Shown: positions 48,383-57,989, counted from the first letter of the stretch. The stretch: DNA of 64,000 nucleotides from Microbacterium esteraromaticum (GCF_014084045.1 NZ_CP043732.1:2542001-2606000), one strand, 5' to 3'. Notes: generated by a model from the sequence alone, not told the origin. A program made the numbers and translations.

Positions 48383-48871
48383 ATGGCTCCCCTCGGCGAA
48401 CACCACTACGCGCTCACCACCACCTGGACGGGAAACCGAGGCACCGGCACGAGCGGATACCGCGACTATGCGAGAGACGTCACGATCGGCATTAACGGCA
48501 AGCCCGACCTGCTGGCGTCATCCGACAAGCCGTTCCGAGGAGATCCGACCCGATGGAACCCCGAGGACCTGCTCCTCGCCGCGCTGTCGGAGTGCCATCT
48601 GCTCTCCTACCTGCACGCCTGCGTCAGCGCCGGCGTGGTGGTGAGCGAGTACCGCGACGAAGCCACCGGTGTGATGCGCGAGGACGGCAGGGGAGGCGGC
48701 GCCTTCGTCGAGGTGACTCTTCGTCCCCGGGTCGTGGTCGCCGAAGAGTCGATGCTCGATGCCGCCCGGGAGGCGCACCGCACCGCCAACGAGTGGTGCT
48801 TCATCGCGAACTCGGTGAACTTCCCGGTGCGCCACGAAGCGACGGTCTCCGTCGCACTCGAGGGCGACTGA
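48383..48871 (+). CDS. OsmC family peroxidase-like protein
   Basis: This 162-residue protein has the OsmC/Ohr fold with the two redox cysteines in AALSECHLLSYLHAC. Such proteins reduce organic hydroperoxides. ATG 48383 follows CAGACT (48371-48376) by 6 bases, divergent from the asparaginase gene with only 40 bases between starts. The N-terminal YALTTTWTGNRGTGTSGYR is the usual opening. Confidence 0.88.
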   Translation: MAPLGEHHYALTTTWTGNRGTGTSGYRDYARDVTIGINGKPDLLASSDKPFRGDPTRWNPEDLLLAALSECHLLSYLHACVSAGVVVSEYRDEATGVMREDGRGGGAFVEVTLRPRVVVAEESMLDAAREAHRTANEWCFIANSVNFPVRHEATVSVALEGD

Positions 48872-48883
48872 GCCCGTCCGACG

Positions 48884-49672
48884 TCAGCGGCGCTCGTGGG
48901 GGAGCGCCTGCTTGATCTTCTCGATCGGAGTCTGCGCGGGGGGTTCGTTGTACACGCCGGCGAGCTCCTGACCGCTCAGAGCGTGGATCGCGGACATTAT
49001 CTCGTCGGTGGCCAGACGGCGGGCCTTTCCGCTCGTAGCCGGACCGTGCTTCGAGACGTCGATCGGCGTGCCGAAGCGCACCGTCACACGCTCGCTGATC
49101 GAGGGCATCTTCGCGCCCACGGGCATCACCTTGTCGGTGCCGATGAGGCCGACAGGCACGACCGGCGCGCCGGTCTGCAGGGCGAGGAAGGCGACGCCGG
49201 TGCGTCCCTTGTAGAGGCGGCCGTCGGTCGAGCGCGTGCCCTCGGGGTAGAGGGCGACGGCGAGGTCCTCCTCCAGCAGCTGGCGCTGCTGGTCGAGGGC
49301 GTCGAGGGCTGCCTGGCCGGCACCGCGGCGCACCGGGATCGCTCCGACCGAGGTGAAGAACTGGCGAGAGAGCGCCCCCTTGAAACCGGTGCCCTCGAAA
49401 TAGCTCGACTTCGCCAGAAAGTGCACGGGCCGCGGAGCGGCCACCGGGATCGCCATCGAGTCGATGAACGACAGGTGGTTGCTGGCGAGGATCACCGCGC
49501 CGGTGAGCGGCACGTTCTCGCGTCCTTCGATGCGCGGGCGGTAGACGACGCGGGCCAGAGGAGCGGCGATCATCCGGCCGAGCTTGTACTTGAACCCTGC
49601 TCGACGCGGCGACGAGTGCTCCGGCAGCCCGGACTCGGGATCGACAGGGGGAACCGACTGCTCAGCACTCAC
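48884..49672 (-). CDS. plsC: 1-acyl-sn-glycerol-3-phosphate acyltransferase
   Basis: This 262-residue membrane-associated enzyme adds the second fatty acid to lysophosphatidic acid in phospholipid synthesis. It has the HxxxxD box SNHLSFIDS and the EGTRS motif YPEGTRSTDG. GTG 49672 lies 6 bases after TAAGCT (agctta 49679-49684 on the plus strand). It converges with the OsmC gene and diverges from the FKBP lipoprotein gene. Confidence 0.92.
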   Translation of the reverse strand: MSAEQSVPPVDPESGLPEHSSPRRAGFKYKLGRMIAAPLARVVYRPRIEGRENVPLTGAVILASNHLSFIDSMAIPVAAPRPVHFLAKSSYFEGTGFKGALSRQFFTSVGAIPVRRGAGQAALDALDQQRQLLEEDLAVALYPEGTRSTDGRLYKGRTGVAFLALQTGAPVVPVGLIGTDKVMPVGAKMPSISERVTVRFGTPIDVSKHGPATSGKARRLATDEIMSAIHALSGQELAGVYNEPPAQTPIEKIKQALPHERR

Positions 49673-49797
49673 CGGAAGAGCTTATCTTTCGGCGCATGCC
49701 GAGAAGGGAATGACGACGTGATGTGTCGGCACTCAGCCCCGGCAAAGCCGCATGCACCAGGATGGAAGCTCCCGCTCAGCGAATCCGAGGTCTCATC

Positions 49798-50745
49798 TTG
49801 CGCCTGCGCCCCCTCACCCTTGTGTCCACCGTGGCCGTCGCCGCGCTCCTGCTCACCGGCTGCTCCGGCTCGCAGAAGCTGTCGGAGTCGTCGAAGCCGA
49901 CCGACAGCGCCGATCTGTGCGCTCAGGCCGCTGAACCCGGCGCGCTCACCGACAGCGTCGACGTCAGCGGGGAGTTCGGCACCCCTGCGAAGATCACCGT
50001 CGCCAAGGAGCAGAAGGTGGAGGACGTGCAGCGCACCGTGGTCACCGAAGGCGACGGCGACAAGGTCGGAGAGGGCGACTACATCTCCTATGCGATGAGC
50101 GCCTTCGATGCGAAGACCGGCGATCACCTCGGCGATCTCGGCTATACCGAGGGAGAACTGCTGCCGCAGAACGCCCTCGCGAACCAGGCGCTCGCCGAGG
50201 CCATCGGCTGCGCCACGGTCGGCACGCGCGTCGCCTTCGCCCTGCCTGCCACGGACGGCGCCGATTCGCAGCTGTACATCATCGACGTGCTCGACAAGGT
50301 CCCCACCGCCGCATGGGGCGAGAAGCAGGAGCCGGTCGACGGCATGCCCACCGTCAAGCTCGCCGAGAACGGCGAGCCCGACGTCAACGTCCCCACCGGG
50401 GATGCGCCGAAGGAGCTCCAGATCTCGGTGCTCAAGCAGGGCGACGGACCGGCGGTCGCCGATGGCGACACCACGCTGCTGCAGTACTACGGCGTCGACT
50501 GGAAGTCGGGCGAGAGCTTCGACTCCTCCTGGTCGAATGGTGCGCCGTACGCAGCGCCCGGAAACACCTATGTCCCCGGCTTCGTGCAGGCGCTCGCCGG
50601 GCAGAAGGTCGGCTCGCAGGTGCTCGTCGTCATCCCGCCGGAGCTCGCCTACGGCGAGGACCCGGAGGGCCACGAGCTCGGCGGTCAGACGCTCGTCTTC
50701 GTCATCGACATCCTCGCCACGCAGCACGCACCCGCCGCGCAGTGA
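49798..50745 (+). CDS. FKBP-type peptidyl-prolyl isomerase lipoprotein
   Basis: This 315-residue exported lipoprotein has a signal peptide with lipobox LLTGC. A first FKBP-like domain (about residues 55-190) is degenerate, and the second (about 205-310) has YYGVDWKSGESFDSSW, PGFVQALAGQKVGSQVLVVIPPELAYGE and the closing LVFVIDI. It probably helps folding of proteins outside the membrane. TTG 49798 has GAGG 7 bases upstream and places the signal peptide correctly; GTG 49723 would add 25 residues before it. Confidence 0.87.
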   Translation: MRLRPLTLVSTVAVAALLLTGCSGSQKLSESSKPTDSADLCAQAAEPGALTDSVDVSGEFGTPAKITVAKEQKVEDVQRTVVTEGDGDKVGEGDYISYAMSAFDAKTGDHLGDLGYTEGELLPQNALANQALAEAIGCATVGTRVAFALPATDGADSQLYIIDVLDKVPTAAWGEKQEPVDGMPTVKLAENGEPDVNVPTGDAPKELQISVLKQGDGPAVADGDTTLLQYYGVDWKSGESFDSSWSNGAPYAAPGNTYVPGFVQALAGQKVGSQVLVVIPPELAYGEDPEGHELGGQTLVFVIDILATQHAPAAQ

Positions 50746-50754
50746 TCGGCTGAA

Positions 50755-50792
50755 CGAGAGGGCGGCGATCCGACGGGGTCGCCGCCCTCTCG
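50755..50792 (+). terminator. Terminator between the FKBP lipoprotein and dxr
   Basis: Perfect 14-bp arms (50755-50768, 50779-50792) enclose a 10-base loop. It ends 2 bases before the dxr -10 box at 50795-50800, so the terminator DNA also forms the upstream promoter region. Confidence 0.85.
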
Positions 50793-50794
50793 CA

Positions 50795-50800
50795 TAGGCT
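50795..50800 (+). promoter_or_regulatory. Candidate -10 box of dxr
   Basis: TAGGCT ends 6 bases before ATG 50807 with no ribosome-binding site in between, as for a leaderless gene. Confidence 0.55.
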
Positions 50801-50806
50801 GGCGAC

Positions 50807-51889
50807 ATGCGTCGCGTCATCGTCCTCGGCTCCACCGGCTCCATCGGCACCCAGGCGCTGGACGTGATCCGCGGCAACCCCCGCCGGTTCGAGCTCGTCG
50901 GCATCGCAGCGGGCAGCAACTCCGAGCTCGTCGCCGAGCAGGCCGCGCAATTCCAGGTCGAGCACACCGCACTCGGCGCAGAAGAGGCCGAGCAGCTGGT
51001 GCGCGACGTCGAGGCCGACGTCGTGCTCAATGCCATCACCGGCTCCATCGGTCTCGGTTCGACCCTCGCGACGCTGCAGGCGGGTCGCACTCTCGCACTC
51101 GCCAACAAGGAGTCCCTGATCGTCGGCGGTGAGCTGGTGCGTGCGGTTGCCGCTCCCGACCAGATCGTGCCGGTCGACTCCGAGCACTCCGCGCTGGCGC
51201 AGGCTCTGCGCGCAGGCACGCGCGCAGAGGTCAGCCGCCTGGTCGTCACGGCTTCCGGAGGGCCTTTCCGCGGTCGCACCCGAGCCGAACTCGCCGACGT
51301 CACCCCGGCCGAGGCGCTCGCTCACCCGACGTGGGACATGGGGCGGATGGTGACCACCAATTCGGCAACCCTCGTCAACAAGGGGCTGGAGGTCATCGAG
51401 GCTCACCTGCTGTTCGACGTGCCGTACGACGACATCGAGGTGGTCGTGCATCCCCAGTCGATCGTGCACTCCATGGTCGAGTTCGTCGACGGATCCACCA
51501 TCGCACAGGCATCGCCCCCCGACATGCGGCTGCCGATCTCGCTCGGGCTGGACTGGCCGCACCGCGTGGGCGGCGTGGGGCGCCCCCTCGACTGGCGCAG
51601 CGCCACGAGCTGGACCTTCGAGCCCCTCGATGACGGGGCGTTCCCGGCGGTCGCCCTCGCGAAGGCCGTCGGGCGCGCCGGCAGCACGTTCCCCGCGGTG
51701 TACAACGCCGCGAACGAGCAGGCCGTGCACGCGTTCCACGATGGTCGGCTCCCCTTCCTCGGCATCGTCGACACCGTCGAGCGCGTCATCGACGCGCACG
51801 ACGCTCCCGAGAAGCTCACGATCGAGGCGCTCGCCGAGGCCGAGAGGTGGGCGCGGTCGAAGGCCGATGCGCTGATCGCCGCATCCTGA
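50807..51889 (+). CDS. dxr: 1-deoxy-D-xylulose-5-phosphate reductoisomerase
   Basis: This 360-residue enzyme makes MEP in isoprenoid synthesis. It opens with the NADPH motif [16 protein letters not shown] and has [23 protein letters not shown] with metal and substrate residues, and [13 protein letters not shown]. It is of normal length. The ATG is read from a leaderless-type promoter. In many Actinobacteria dxr, the site-2 protease and ispG are consecutive. Here a reverse-strand ligase gene stands between dxr and rseP. Confidence 0.96.
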   Translation: MRRVIVLGSTGSIGTQALDVIRGNPRRFELVGIAAGSNSELVAEQAAQFQVEHTALGAEEAEQLVRDVEADVVLNAITGSIGLGSTLATLQAGRTLALANKESLIVGGELVRAVAAPDQIVPVDSEHSALAQALRAGTRAEVSRLVVTASGGPFRGRTRAELADVTPAEALAHPTWDMGRMVTTNSATLVNKGLEVIEAHLLFDVPYDDIEVVVHPQSIVHSMVEFVDGSTIAQASPPDMRLPISLGLDWPHRVGGVGRPLDWRSATSWTFEPLDDGAFPAVALAKAVGRAGSTFPAVYNAANEQAVHAFHDGRLPFLGIVDTVERVIDAHDAPEKLTIEALAEAERWARSKADALIAAS

Positions 51890-51946
51890 TCGTCGTCGTC
51901 AGACCAGCGGCACGGCTACGGGGCAGTCCTCGTCGTCGTACGCGCC

Positions 51947-53557
51947 TCAGTCGGCGTAGGGCACAGGCCAGTGCGACTCCGGTGCCGGCCATCCGGCGTC
52001 GATGAGCGCCCGGCGGGCGAGCTCGCGCGCGGAGTACGGCGTGCGGACGCCGCGGATGTCGCGGTAGTCCTGGTGTCCCGGTCCTGCCCAGAGGATGGCA
52101 TCCCCGTCTCCGACCAGCCCGACAGCCGTCACGATTGCGTCCTCCGGAGGCGACACCTCGTGGATCTCGGCATCAGGACGGGCACGGCGGGCGCCCTCGA
52201 CCAGGGTGGCGCGGATCGACGCCGGATCCTCGAAGCGGGGGTGGTGGTCGGTGACCACGAGGATGTCGCTGCCCTCGACCGCCGTACGGGCCATGTCGAA
52301 GCGCTTGGTGGCATCCCTGTCGCCGTCGGCGCCGAACAGCATGAGCACCTTGCCCGGTGTCACACGACGCACCGCCGCGAGAGTCTTCTCGAACGCGTCG
52401 GGGGAGTGCCCGAAGTCGACGTAGACGGCGGGCCCCCTCTCGCCCGAGACGAACTGGGTGCGGCCGGGCAGGTGCGCGACGATGTGCCCGTCACGTTCGA
52501 GCGCTTCGGCGATGCGCTGCCAGCTGTACCCGCCCTCGAGCAGCATCACGATCGCGAGCCCCGCGTTCGCCGCCATGTGCGGCCCGATCACGGGCACCAC
52601 GGAGGAGAGAGTGCGTCCATCCCGGCCGGTGAGGGTGAAGGCGGTGCCGCTCGGGCGTTCGTCGTCGATGGTCACGACCCAGTCGGCGCGGGCGGCGGCA
52701 TCGGCGTCGGCGGCGATCGCCGGCGTGCCGACGGTGACGACGGGGACGCTCGCGCGTTCGACCACGACGGCGCCGGATGCCGAATCGAGGCTCACCACGC
52801 CTCGACGCGAGCGCTCAGGGGTGAACAGGGGGAGCTTCGCCTCGAAGTACTCCTCCATGTCCGCATAGTCGTCGAGGTGGTCGTGCGAGAGGTTCGTGAA
52901 TCCGGCGACGTCGAACATGATGCCGTCGACACGATGGCGCGAAAGCGCCTGTGCGCTGACCTCGACGGCGACCGCCTCGACCTCGCGCTCGCGCATGAGC
53001 GCGAGCAGCGCATGCATCTCGGATGCCTCGGGGGTGGTCAGCCTCGACACGATCACCTCGCCGGCGATGTGGCGCTCAGCCGTCGACGACAGCCCCGACA
53101 CGACGCCGAGCTGGTCGAGAAGGCCCTGCAGGAGGTGCGACACGCTGGTCTTGCCGTTGGTGCCGGTGGTGCCGAACAGCCGAGGCAGCGGGTCTCCGGC
53201 GCCGGTGCCGTACACCCAGGCGCTGAGTGCGCCGAGCACGCCCCGCGGGTCGTCGACGACGATGATCGGAAGCCCCGCCGCCGCGGCGATCTCGGCCCCG
53301 GCCTCATCGGTGATGACCGCCACGGCGCCCTGCTCGGCCGCCGTCTGCGCGAATTCCGCGCCGTGCCGGTTCACGCCCTGGATGGCGACGAAGGCCTCGC
53401 CCGCGCGCAGGTCGGCGGTGGCGAGGGTTATGCCGCTCAGCTGCACGCCTGCGATGTCACCCCGGACGTCTCGGGAGAAGCGTTCGGCCAGCTCGGTCAG
53501 CGCGCGACGGGGTGGGTCGGCGGGGCGGAGCACGGGGGGCAGAGATGTCGTGGTCAT
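51947..53557 (-). CDS. MurE-like Mur ligase paralogue
   Basis: This 536-residue ATP-dependent ligase has the Mur P-loop GTTGTNGKTSVS (129-140), VEVSAQALSRHRVDG and a C-terminal domain. MurE adds residue 3 to the peptidoglycan stem. Several motifs depart from canonical MurE. The usual GRMERV-type segment reads LPGRTQFVSG, DYAHTP reads DFGHSP, and the residue-3 specificity motif DNPR reads DHHPR (in VTDHHPRFEDP). It lies outside a dcw cell-division cluster. It may be a paralogue acting on another murein or amino-acid substrate, or a divergent MurE. ATG 53557 has GGTGGGG upstream. Confidence 0.8.
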   Translation of the reverse strand: MTTTSLPPVLRPADPPRRALTELAERFSRDVRGDIAGVQLSGITLATADLRAGEAFVAIQGVNRHGAEFAQTAAEQGAVAVITDEAGAEIAAAAGLPIIVVDDPRGVLGALSAWVYGTGAGDPLPRLFGTTGTNGKTSVSHLLQGLLDQLGVVSGLSSTAERHIAGEVIVSRLTTPEASEMHALLALMREREVEAVAVEVSAQALSRHRVDGIMFDVAGFTNLSHDHLDDYADMEEYFEAKLPLFTPERSRRGVVSLDSASGAVVVERASVPVVTVGTPAIAADADAAARADWVVTIDDERPSGTAFTLTGRDGRTLSSVVPVIGPHMAANAGLAIVMLLEGGYSWQRIAEALERDGHIVAHLPGRTQFVSGERGPAVYVDFGHSPDAFEKTLAAVRRVTPGKVLMLFGADGDRDATKRFDMARTAVEGSDILVVTDHHPRFEDPASIRATLVEGARRARPDAEIHEVSPPEDAIVTAVGLVGDGDAILWAGPGHQDYRDIRGVRTPYSARELARRALIDAGWPAPESHWPVPYAD

Positions 53558-53632
53558 ATCCCCACCATGATCTCACGCGGACCGGTCGTGCCCTGCGTGC
53601 CGAGGGTCCAGGGGATTCCACAGCGCTGGCAC

Positions 53633-53638
53633 TAGCGT
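53633..53638 (+). promoter_or_regulatory. Candidate -10 box of rseP
   Basis: TAGCGT ends 6 bases before GTG 53645, another instance of the leaderless arrangement. Confidence 0.5.
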
Positions 53639-53644
53639 GGACGG

Positions 53645-54958
53645 GTGGAGATCCTGCTTTACCTGGGCGGCGTCGTGTTCATGCTGATCGGCCTCGGCCT
53701 GTCGATCGGACTGCACGAGGTCGGCCATCTGGTGCCCGCGAAGCTCTTCGGGGTGCGCGTCGGGCAGTACATGATCGGATTCGGGCCCCGGCTGTGGTCC
53801 AAGCGCATAGGCGAGACCGAGTACGGTTTCAAGGCGCTGCCGCTGGGCGGATTCATCTCGATGTCCGGCATGTACCCGCCCTCGGCGAAGAACTCCCCGG
53901 CTCGCGGTGTGTTCGCGTCCCTCGTTCAGGATGCTCGAACCGCCAACGACGAGACGATCGCAGAGGGCGAGGAGGACCGAGTCTTCTACCGCCTTCCGGT
54001 CTGGAAGCGCGTGATCGTCATGCTCGGCGGGCCCGCGATGAACTTCCTGCTCGCGATCGCGATCTTCACGATCATGGCATCCGGAATCGGCATCCAGCAG
54101 GCGAGCACGACGGTCAGCGCGGTGACCGAATGCGTGCTGCCTGCCGGCACCACGCAGCAGATCTGCGCCGAGGGCGACCCTGTCGCGCCGGCCGCCGAGG
54201 CCGGGGTCCGGGCGGGTGACATCCTCGTGAGCGTCGGCGGAGAACGGGTGCAGACGTTCGCCGAGGCATCCGCGATCATCCAGCGCTCTCCGGGCGAGCC
54301 GCTCGACATCGTCGTCGAGCGCGACGGCGAGGAGGTCGACCTGTCGCTCACGCCGGTGGCGGCCGAGCGCGGACAGGTGGATGCCGAGGGACGCCCGGTG
54401 CTCGACGACGAGGGCGAACCCGTCACGCACACCGTCGGCTATGCGGGCATCTTCTCGCAGTACGAGTACGCGCCGCAGCCGATCGGCACCGGAACCGAGC
54501 TCGCACTGCAGCAGACCGCTTCTGTGGCGTCGCTGGTCGTCAACCTGCCGGTCAAGCTGTGGGATGTCGGGGTCTCGCTGGTCACGGGCTCGGAACGCGA
54601 CCCGAACGGGCCGCTCAGCGTCGTCGGCGTCGGCCGCCTCGCGGGCGAGGTCGCGGCGACGGACGCCCCGGTGCTGAACCGCCTGGTCGTGCTCATGAAC
54701 CTGCTGGCGGCGCTGAACATCGCCCTGTTCGTGTTCAATCTCATCCCGCTGCTGCCGCTCGACGGCGGACACATCGTCGTCGCGCTCTGGGAGGGCGTGA
54801 AGCGGCTGTGGGCGAAGCTCACCGGCCGCCCGGCACCGAAGCCCGTGGATGCCACCAGGCTCGTGCCTGTGACCGTCGTGGTCGCGGTGCTGCTGATCGG
54901 CATGGGGGCGCTGCTCATCATCGCCGACCTCGTCAAGCCGATGAACCTGCTGGGCTGA
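53645..54958 (+). CDS. rseP: Site-2 intramembrane metalloprotease (RseP/Rip1-like)
   Basis: This 437-residue M50 protease cleaves membrane substrates such as anti-sigma factors. It has the zinc site HEVGH in the first span, a PDZ domain (about residues 180-240; AGVRAGDILVSVGGERV) and the third-zinc-ligand NLIPLLPLDGGH near the C-terminus. Four spans are expected. GTG 53645 has no ribosome-binding site. Proximity to dxr and ispG is a conserved actinobacterial context. Confidence 0.94.
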   Translation: MEILLYLGGVVFMLIGLGLSIGLHEVGHLVPAKLFGVRVGQYMIGFGPRLWSKRIGETEYGFKALPLGGFISMSGMYPPSAKNSPARGVFASLVQDARTANDETIAEGEEDRVFYRLPVWKRVIVMLGGPAMNFLLAIAIFTIMASGIGIQQASTTVSAVTECVLPAGTTQQICAEGDPVAPAAEAGVRAGDILVSVGGERVQTFAEASAIIQRSPGEPLDIVVERDGEEVDLSLTPVAAERGQVDAEGRPVLDDEGEPVTHTVGYAGIFSQYEYAPQPIGTGTELALQQTASVASLVVNLPVKLWDVGVSLVTGSERDPNGPLSVVGVGRLAGEVAATDAPVLNRLVVLMNLLAALNIALFVFNLIPLLPLDGGHIVVALWEGVKRLWAKLTGRPAPKPVDATRLVPVTVVVAVLLIGMGALLIIADLVKPMNLLG

Positions 54959-54994
54959 CACAGGTCGTTCAGCCGTGCGCCCTAGCGTGAGGGC

Positions 54995-56092
54995 ATGGAC
55001 CGATCGCCGCTCGCGCACTCGACATCTGCGCTTCGCAGGGTGACCTGGCGGCTCTGGCCGTGGATGAACTGGCTGCTGCCCATCGGCTTCGTGCTGTTCT
55101 GCGCCTGGCGCACCGCGGACGAGCGTCTGGTGACCGCATTCCTGGTCGTGCTGGGCTCGCCACTGCTCGTTCCTGCCGCCGCACTGCTGTCATCGATTCC
55201 GCGGTTCACGCTGCGACGCTCGGGGGTGACAGCAACGCCGAGCCTCGGTGCGGGGCTGCTGATGATCCAGTGGTGGAGCTGGGTGGGGATCGCCCTGGCC
55301 ATGCCGGATGAGCAGTTCGATTCGTCGACGCGGGCAGGTTTCCCGTCTCTGCTGCAGCTCGCGATCGGCGATTCGATGGGCGGTGTGTTCGCCGCGTGGG
55401 TCCTCATCGCCTCCACGGTGGTCGGCATCGCATCGTGGATCGGCCTGATGATGGTGGCGACCGGTCCCCTCCGGTCGGTGCGCACGAGGGCCGTGGACCG
55501 GATGGGTGCGTTGAGCATCGTCGCAGTCCCGGCTGTTCTGGTTCTCCTGGGCCTGCTCGGCGTCGGGGCGAGCGGGCTGCGCATCGACGCCGCGGGGGAG
55601 GCTGCGAACAAGGTCTCATCGCGATCGGCGGACGAGCAGATCGCCCTCGCACAGACTCGCTACGAGGCGCTTCAGCGTGCGGTGTCCGCACTGCGTGCCG
55701 AGCTCGCGACCGAGCGCTGGAGCGCAGACGAGGTGCGGGTCGAGGCTCTGGACGAGCGGGGTCCCGGCTACCCCTCGTATCGCTTCCGCGTCGGCTTCTC
55801 GCACGTCGCGGCCGGCGACCTGCGCGTGGATCCGAAGGGCATCGCGGAGGTGCTCGATGCCACAGGTTGGGAAATCGGCACCGTCACCGACGCGCCATTG
55901 AGGATAGAGGCGAGACGTGCCGACGGCACGGCGCTGCGGCTGGTGACGGATGGTGACATGCCGCTGCGCATCGACGTGCTGAGCGCAACCTGGTGGCAGT
56001 CGGGCGATGCTCCGGTCACCACCGAGCTCGCGGGCCTCGCCGGTTCCACCGGGAACGGCTACAGCGCCCGCCGCTGGCCCGATCTGGAGTGA
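54995..56092 (+). CDS. Membrane protein of unknown function
   Basis: This 365-residue protein has five hydrophobic spans in the first 190 residues and then a soluble C-terminal part. It includes a predicted helical stretch rich in Ala, Gln and Glu (about residues 210-245) and a beta-rich end (YRFRVGFSHVAAGDL). TAGCGT at 54983-54988 ends 6 bases before ATG 54995. It converges with the anthranilate synthase gene, and a 22-bp palindrome covers both stop codons. I do not recognise a family. An envelope sensor or transport accessory role is possible but not supported. Confidence 0.65.
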   Translation: MDRSPLAHSTSALRRVTWRLWPWMNWLLPIGFVLFCAWRTADERLVTAFLVVLGSPLLVPAAALLSSIPRFTLRRSGVTATPSLGAGLLMIQWWSWVGIALAMPDEQFDSSTRAGFPSLLQLAIGDSMGGVFAAWVLIASTVVGIASWIGLMMVATGPLRSVRTRAVDRMGALSIVAVPAVLVLLGLLGVGASGLRIDAAGEAANKVSSRSADEQIALAQTRYEALQRAVSALRAELATERWSADEVRVEALDERGPGYPSYRFRVGFSHVAAGDLRVDPKGIAEVLDATGWEIGTVTDAPLRIEARRADGTALRLVTDGDMPLRIDVLSATWWQSGDAPVTTELAGLAGSTGNGYSARRWPDLE

Positions 56093-56109
56093 CGCCGATC
56101 GGCGTCACT
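56088..56109. terminator. 22-bp perfect palindrome between convergent genes
   Basis: AGTGACGCCGA at 56088-56098 is followed directly by its exact reverse complement at 56099-56109. It overlaps the stop codon of the upstream membrane gene and abuts that of the anthranilate synthase, so it can terminate both. It has no loop, so the hairpin will open a few central pairs. Confidence 0.65.
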
Positions 56110-57989
56110 CAGGCCAGGGCGTGCGCGGTGAGGCGCTCGAGCGTCTCGAGACCGTCGCGGGACAGGATCGACTCCAGGTGCCCCTGCACCGAGGCGAAGC
56201 GCTCGCCGCGCAGCGCGTAGACGTCTCCGGTGCCGGCATCCGCCGAGACCTCGGCATCCCGCACCCTCGTCGTGCCGGGGGCGACGCGAGCGGTGAAGGT
56301 GTTGTAGAACCCGATCGATGCCTCGTGCTCGAACACCGGGACGGTCTTCTGCACGCCCTGATGCGGTGCATCGAGCGGCACCAGGTCGATACCGAGACCG
56401 TCGGACAGGATCTGGTGGCTGAGGCAGACCGCGAGCAGCGGCGCGCCGGCGTGCCGACGACGCGACACGACCTGCTGCATGCGTGCGATGCGCGCGGACG
56501 CGCCGTCGCGGGGATCGCCGGGGCCGGGGCCGGACACCACGAGGTCGGCGGCGTCGATCTCGGCGTCCGTCACGGCATCCCACGCCGAGATCTGCACGTC
56601 GAGGCCGAGGTGGCGCAGCTGATGGGCGAGCATCGTCGTGAAGCGGTCCTCGGCATCGACGACCAGGGCGCTCCGCCCGGAGAAGCGGCCACCGGGATGC
56701 ACGTCCTGGGGCTGCATCCAGAAGTCGGCGAGGCGCGTGTTGCGCGATGCCAGGAGTGCGGCGATCTCGGGGTCGTCGGCGAGCCGCGCCTCGCCGGGCG
56801 CATCGTCGTCGCGCGCCTCGGCTGCGCTGTCGCGCTCGATCGCGCCGATCGCGCCGAGCACCCCTGCAGCCTTGCCATGGGTCTCACTGACCTCTCCCTG
56901 CGGGTCGGAGTGACGGACGAGCGTGGCGCCGACGGGCACTCGCAGGCGTCCGCCGTCGAGGTACACGGTGCGGATCAGGATGGGCGCGTCGAGGTCGTGG
57001 CCACCGTCGGCGTTCGGGGTGAACAGTGCGGCGACACCGGAGTAGTAGCCCCGTGGCGACTGCTCGTGTCGGCGGATCACGGCGCACGCGTTCTGCATCG
57101 GGGAGCCTGTGACAGTGGGGGCGAACATCGTCTCGCGGAGGATGTCGCGCGGGTCGAGTCTGCTGCGTCCGCGCAGCATGTACTCGGTGTGCGTCAGGCG
57201 CGACATCTCCTTCAGGTGCGGGCCCGTGATGCGGCCACCGTCCGAGCAGACCTGGCTCATCATCTTGAGCTCCTCGTCGACGACCATGAAGAGCTCCTCG
57301 GTCTCCTTGGTGGAGGAGAGGAACTCGGTCAGCGATTCACGTGTCGCCCCGCCCGCCGGGTGGCGGAAGGTGCCGGAGATGGGATTCATGGTGACGACGC
57401 CGTCGCGTGCGACGACGTGCGCCTCGGGACTCGCGCCCACGGCGATCTGGCCGGGAGTGATCACTGCGAAGGTCCAGTAGGCGCCGCGTTCGTGCTCGAG
57501 CAGTGCACGGAACCACGTGAGCGCGGCGGTGCGGTCGTCGGCGTCGTAGCCGGCCCGGTAGTCGCGCCGGATCACGAAGTTCGCGCCTTCGCCGCGCCCG
57601 ATCTCGTCGGCGATCACCCGTTCGACGATCTCGGCGTACTCGGCGTCGGAGATGTCGAACCCGCCATCGGCGAGGGTGATCGGCGCACCGGGGAGCGCGG
57701 AGATCAGCTCGCCCCTGTCGAGGTGCTCGTGCTCGCTGACGAGCAGGCAGCGAAGCGGAGTGCCGTCGTCCTGCGCCTCGAAGCCGCGCTCGTGCACCTG
57801 TCGGTAGGGAACCATCGCGAAGACCTCGCGAGCGCCGCGCGAGTCGTCGAGCGGGATGTCGGCGAGCCGGTCGACGTCGAGCACGTCGCCGGTGAGCAGG
57901 TCGATGCCGCCCTCGCGCGCGATCAGCACGAATGATGCGTCGTGATCGGCCGTGAGCTCGGCCAGCCGGGCGAGCGGAACTGCGGTCAT
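56109..57989 (-). CDS. trpE: Fused anthranilate synthase (TrpE-TrpG type)
   Basis: This 626-residue fusion makes anthranilate from chorismate and glutamine. The N-terminal chorismate-binding domain carries MNPISGTFRHPAGG, the DEELKMMSQVCSDGG segment and TVTGSPMQNA. The C-terminal glutamine amidotransferase (about residues 420-620) has VCLSHQILSDGLG with nucleophile Cys and the QGHLES catalytic His and Glu. Similar fusions include PhzE of phenazine synthesis. A trp-type attenuator upstream argues for a role in tryptophan supply. ATG 57989 has GAGGAGA; the frame reaches 58025. No other trp gene is next to it. Confidence 0.86.
   Translation of the reverse strand: MTAVPLARLAELTADHDASFVLIAREGGIDLLTGDVLDVDRLADIPLDDSRGAREVFAMVPYRQVHERGFEAQDDGTPLRCLLVSEHEHLDRGELISALPGAPITLADGGFDISDAEYAEIVERVIADEIGRGEGANFVIRRDYRAGYDADDRTAALTWFRALLEHERGAYWTFAVITPGQIAVGASPEAHVVARDGVVTMNPISGTFRHPAGGATRESLTEFLSSTKETEELFMVVDEELKMMSQVCSDGGRITGPHLKEMSRLTHTEYMLRGRSRLDPRDILRETMFAPTVTGSPMQNACAVIRRHEQSPRGYYSGVAALFTPNADGGHDLDAPILIRTVYLDGGRLRVPVGATLVRHSDPQGEVSETHGKAAGVLGAIGAIERDSAAEARDDDAPGEARLADDPEIAALLASRNTRLADFWMQPQDVHPGGRFSGRSALVVDAEDRFTTMLAHQLRHLGLDVQISAWDAVTDAEIDAADLVVSGPGPGDPRDGASARIARMQQVVSRRRHAGAPLLAVCLSHQILSDGLGIDLVPLDAPHQGVQKTVPVFEHEASIGFYNTFTARVAPGTTRVRDAEVSADAGTGDVYALRGERFASVQGHLESILSRDGLETLERLTAHALA

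Noticed and set aside
56109..57989. Phenazine biosynthesis function (PhzE) for the fused synthase
   Set aside because: No other phz gene is present, and a tryptophan attenuator stands directly upstream, which fits tryptophan synthesis.
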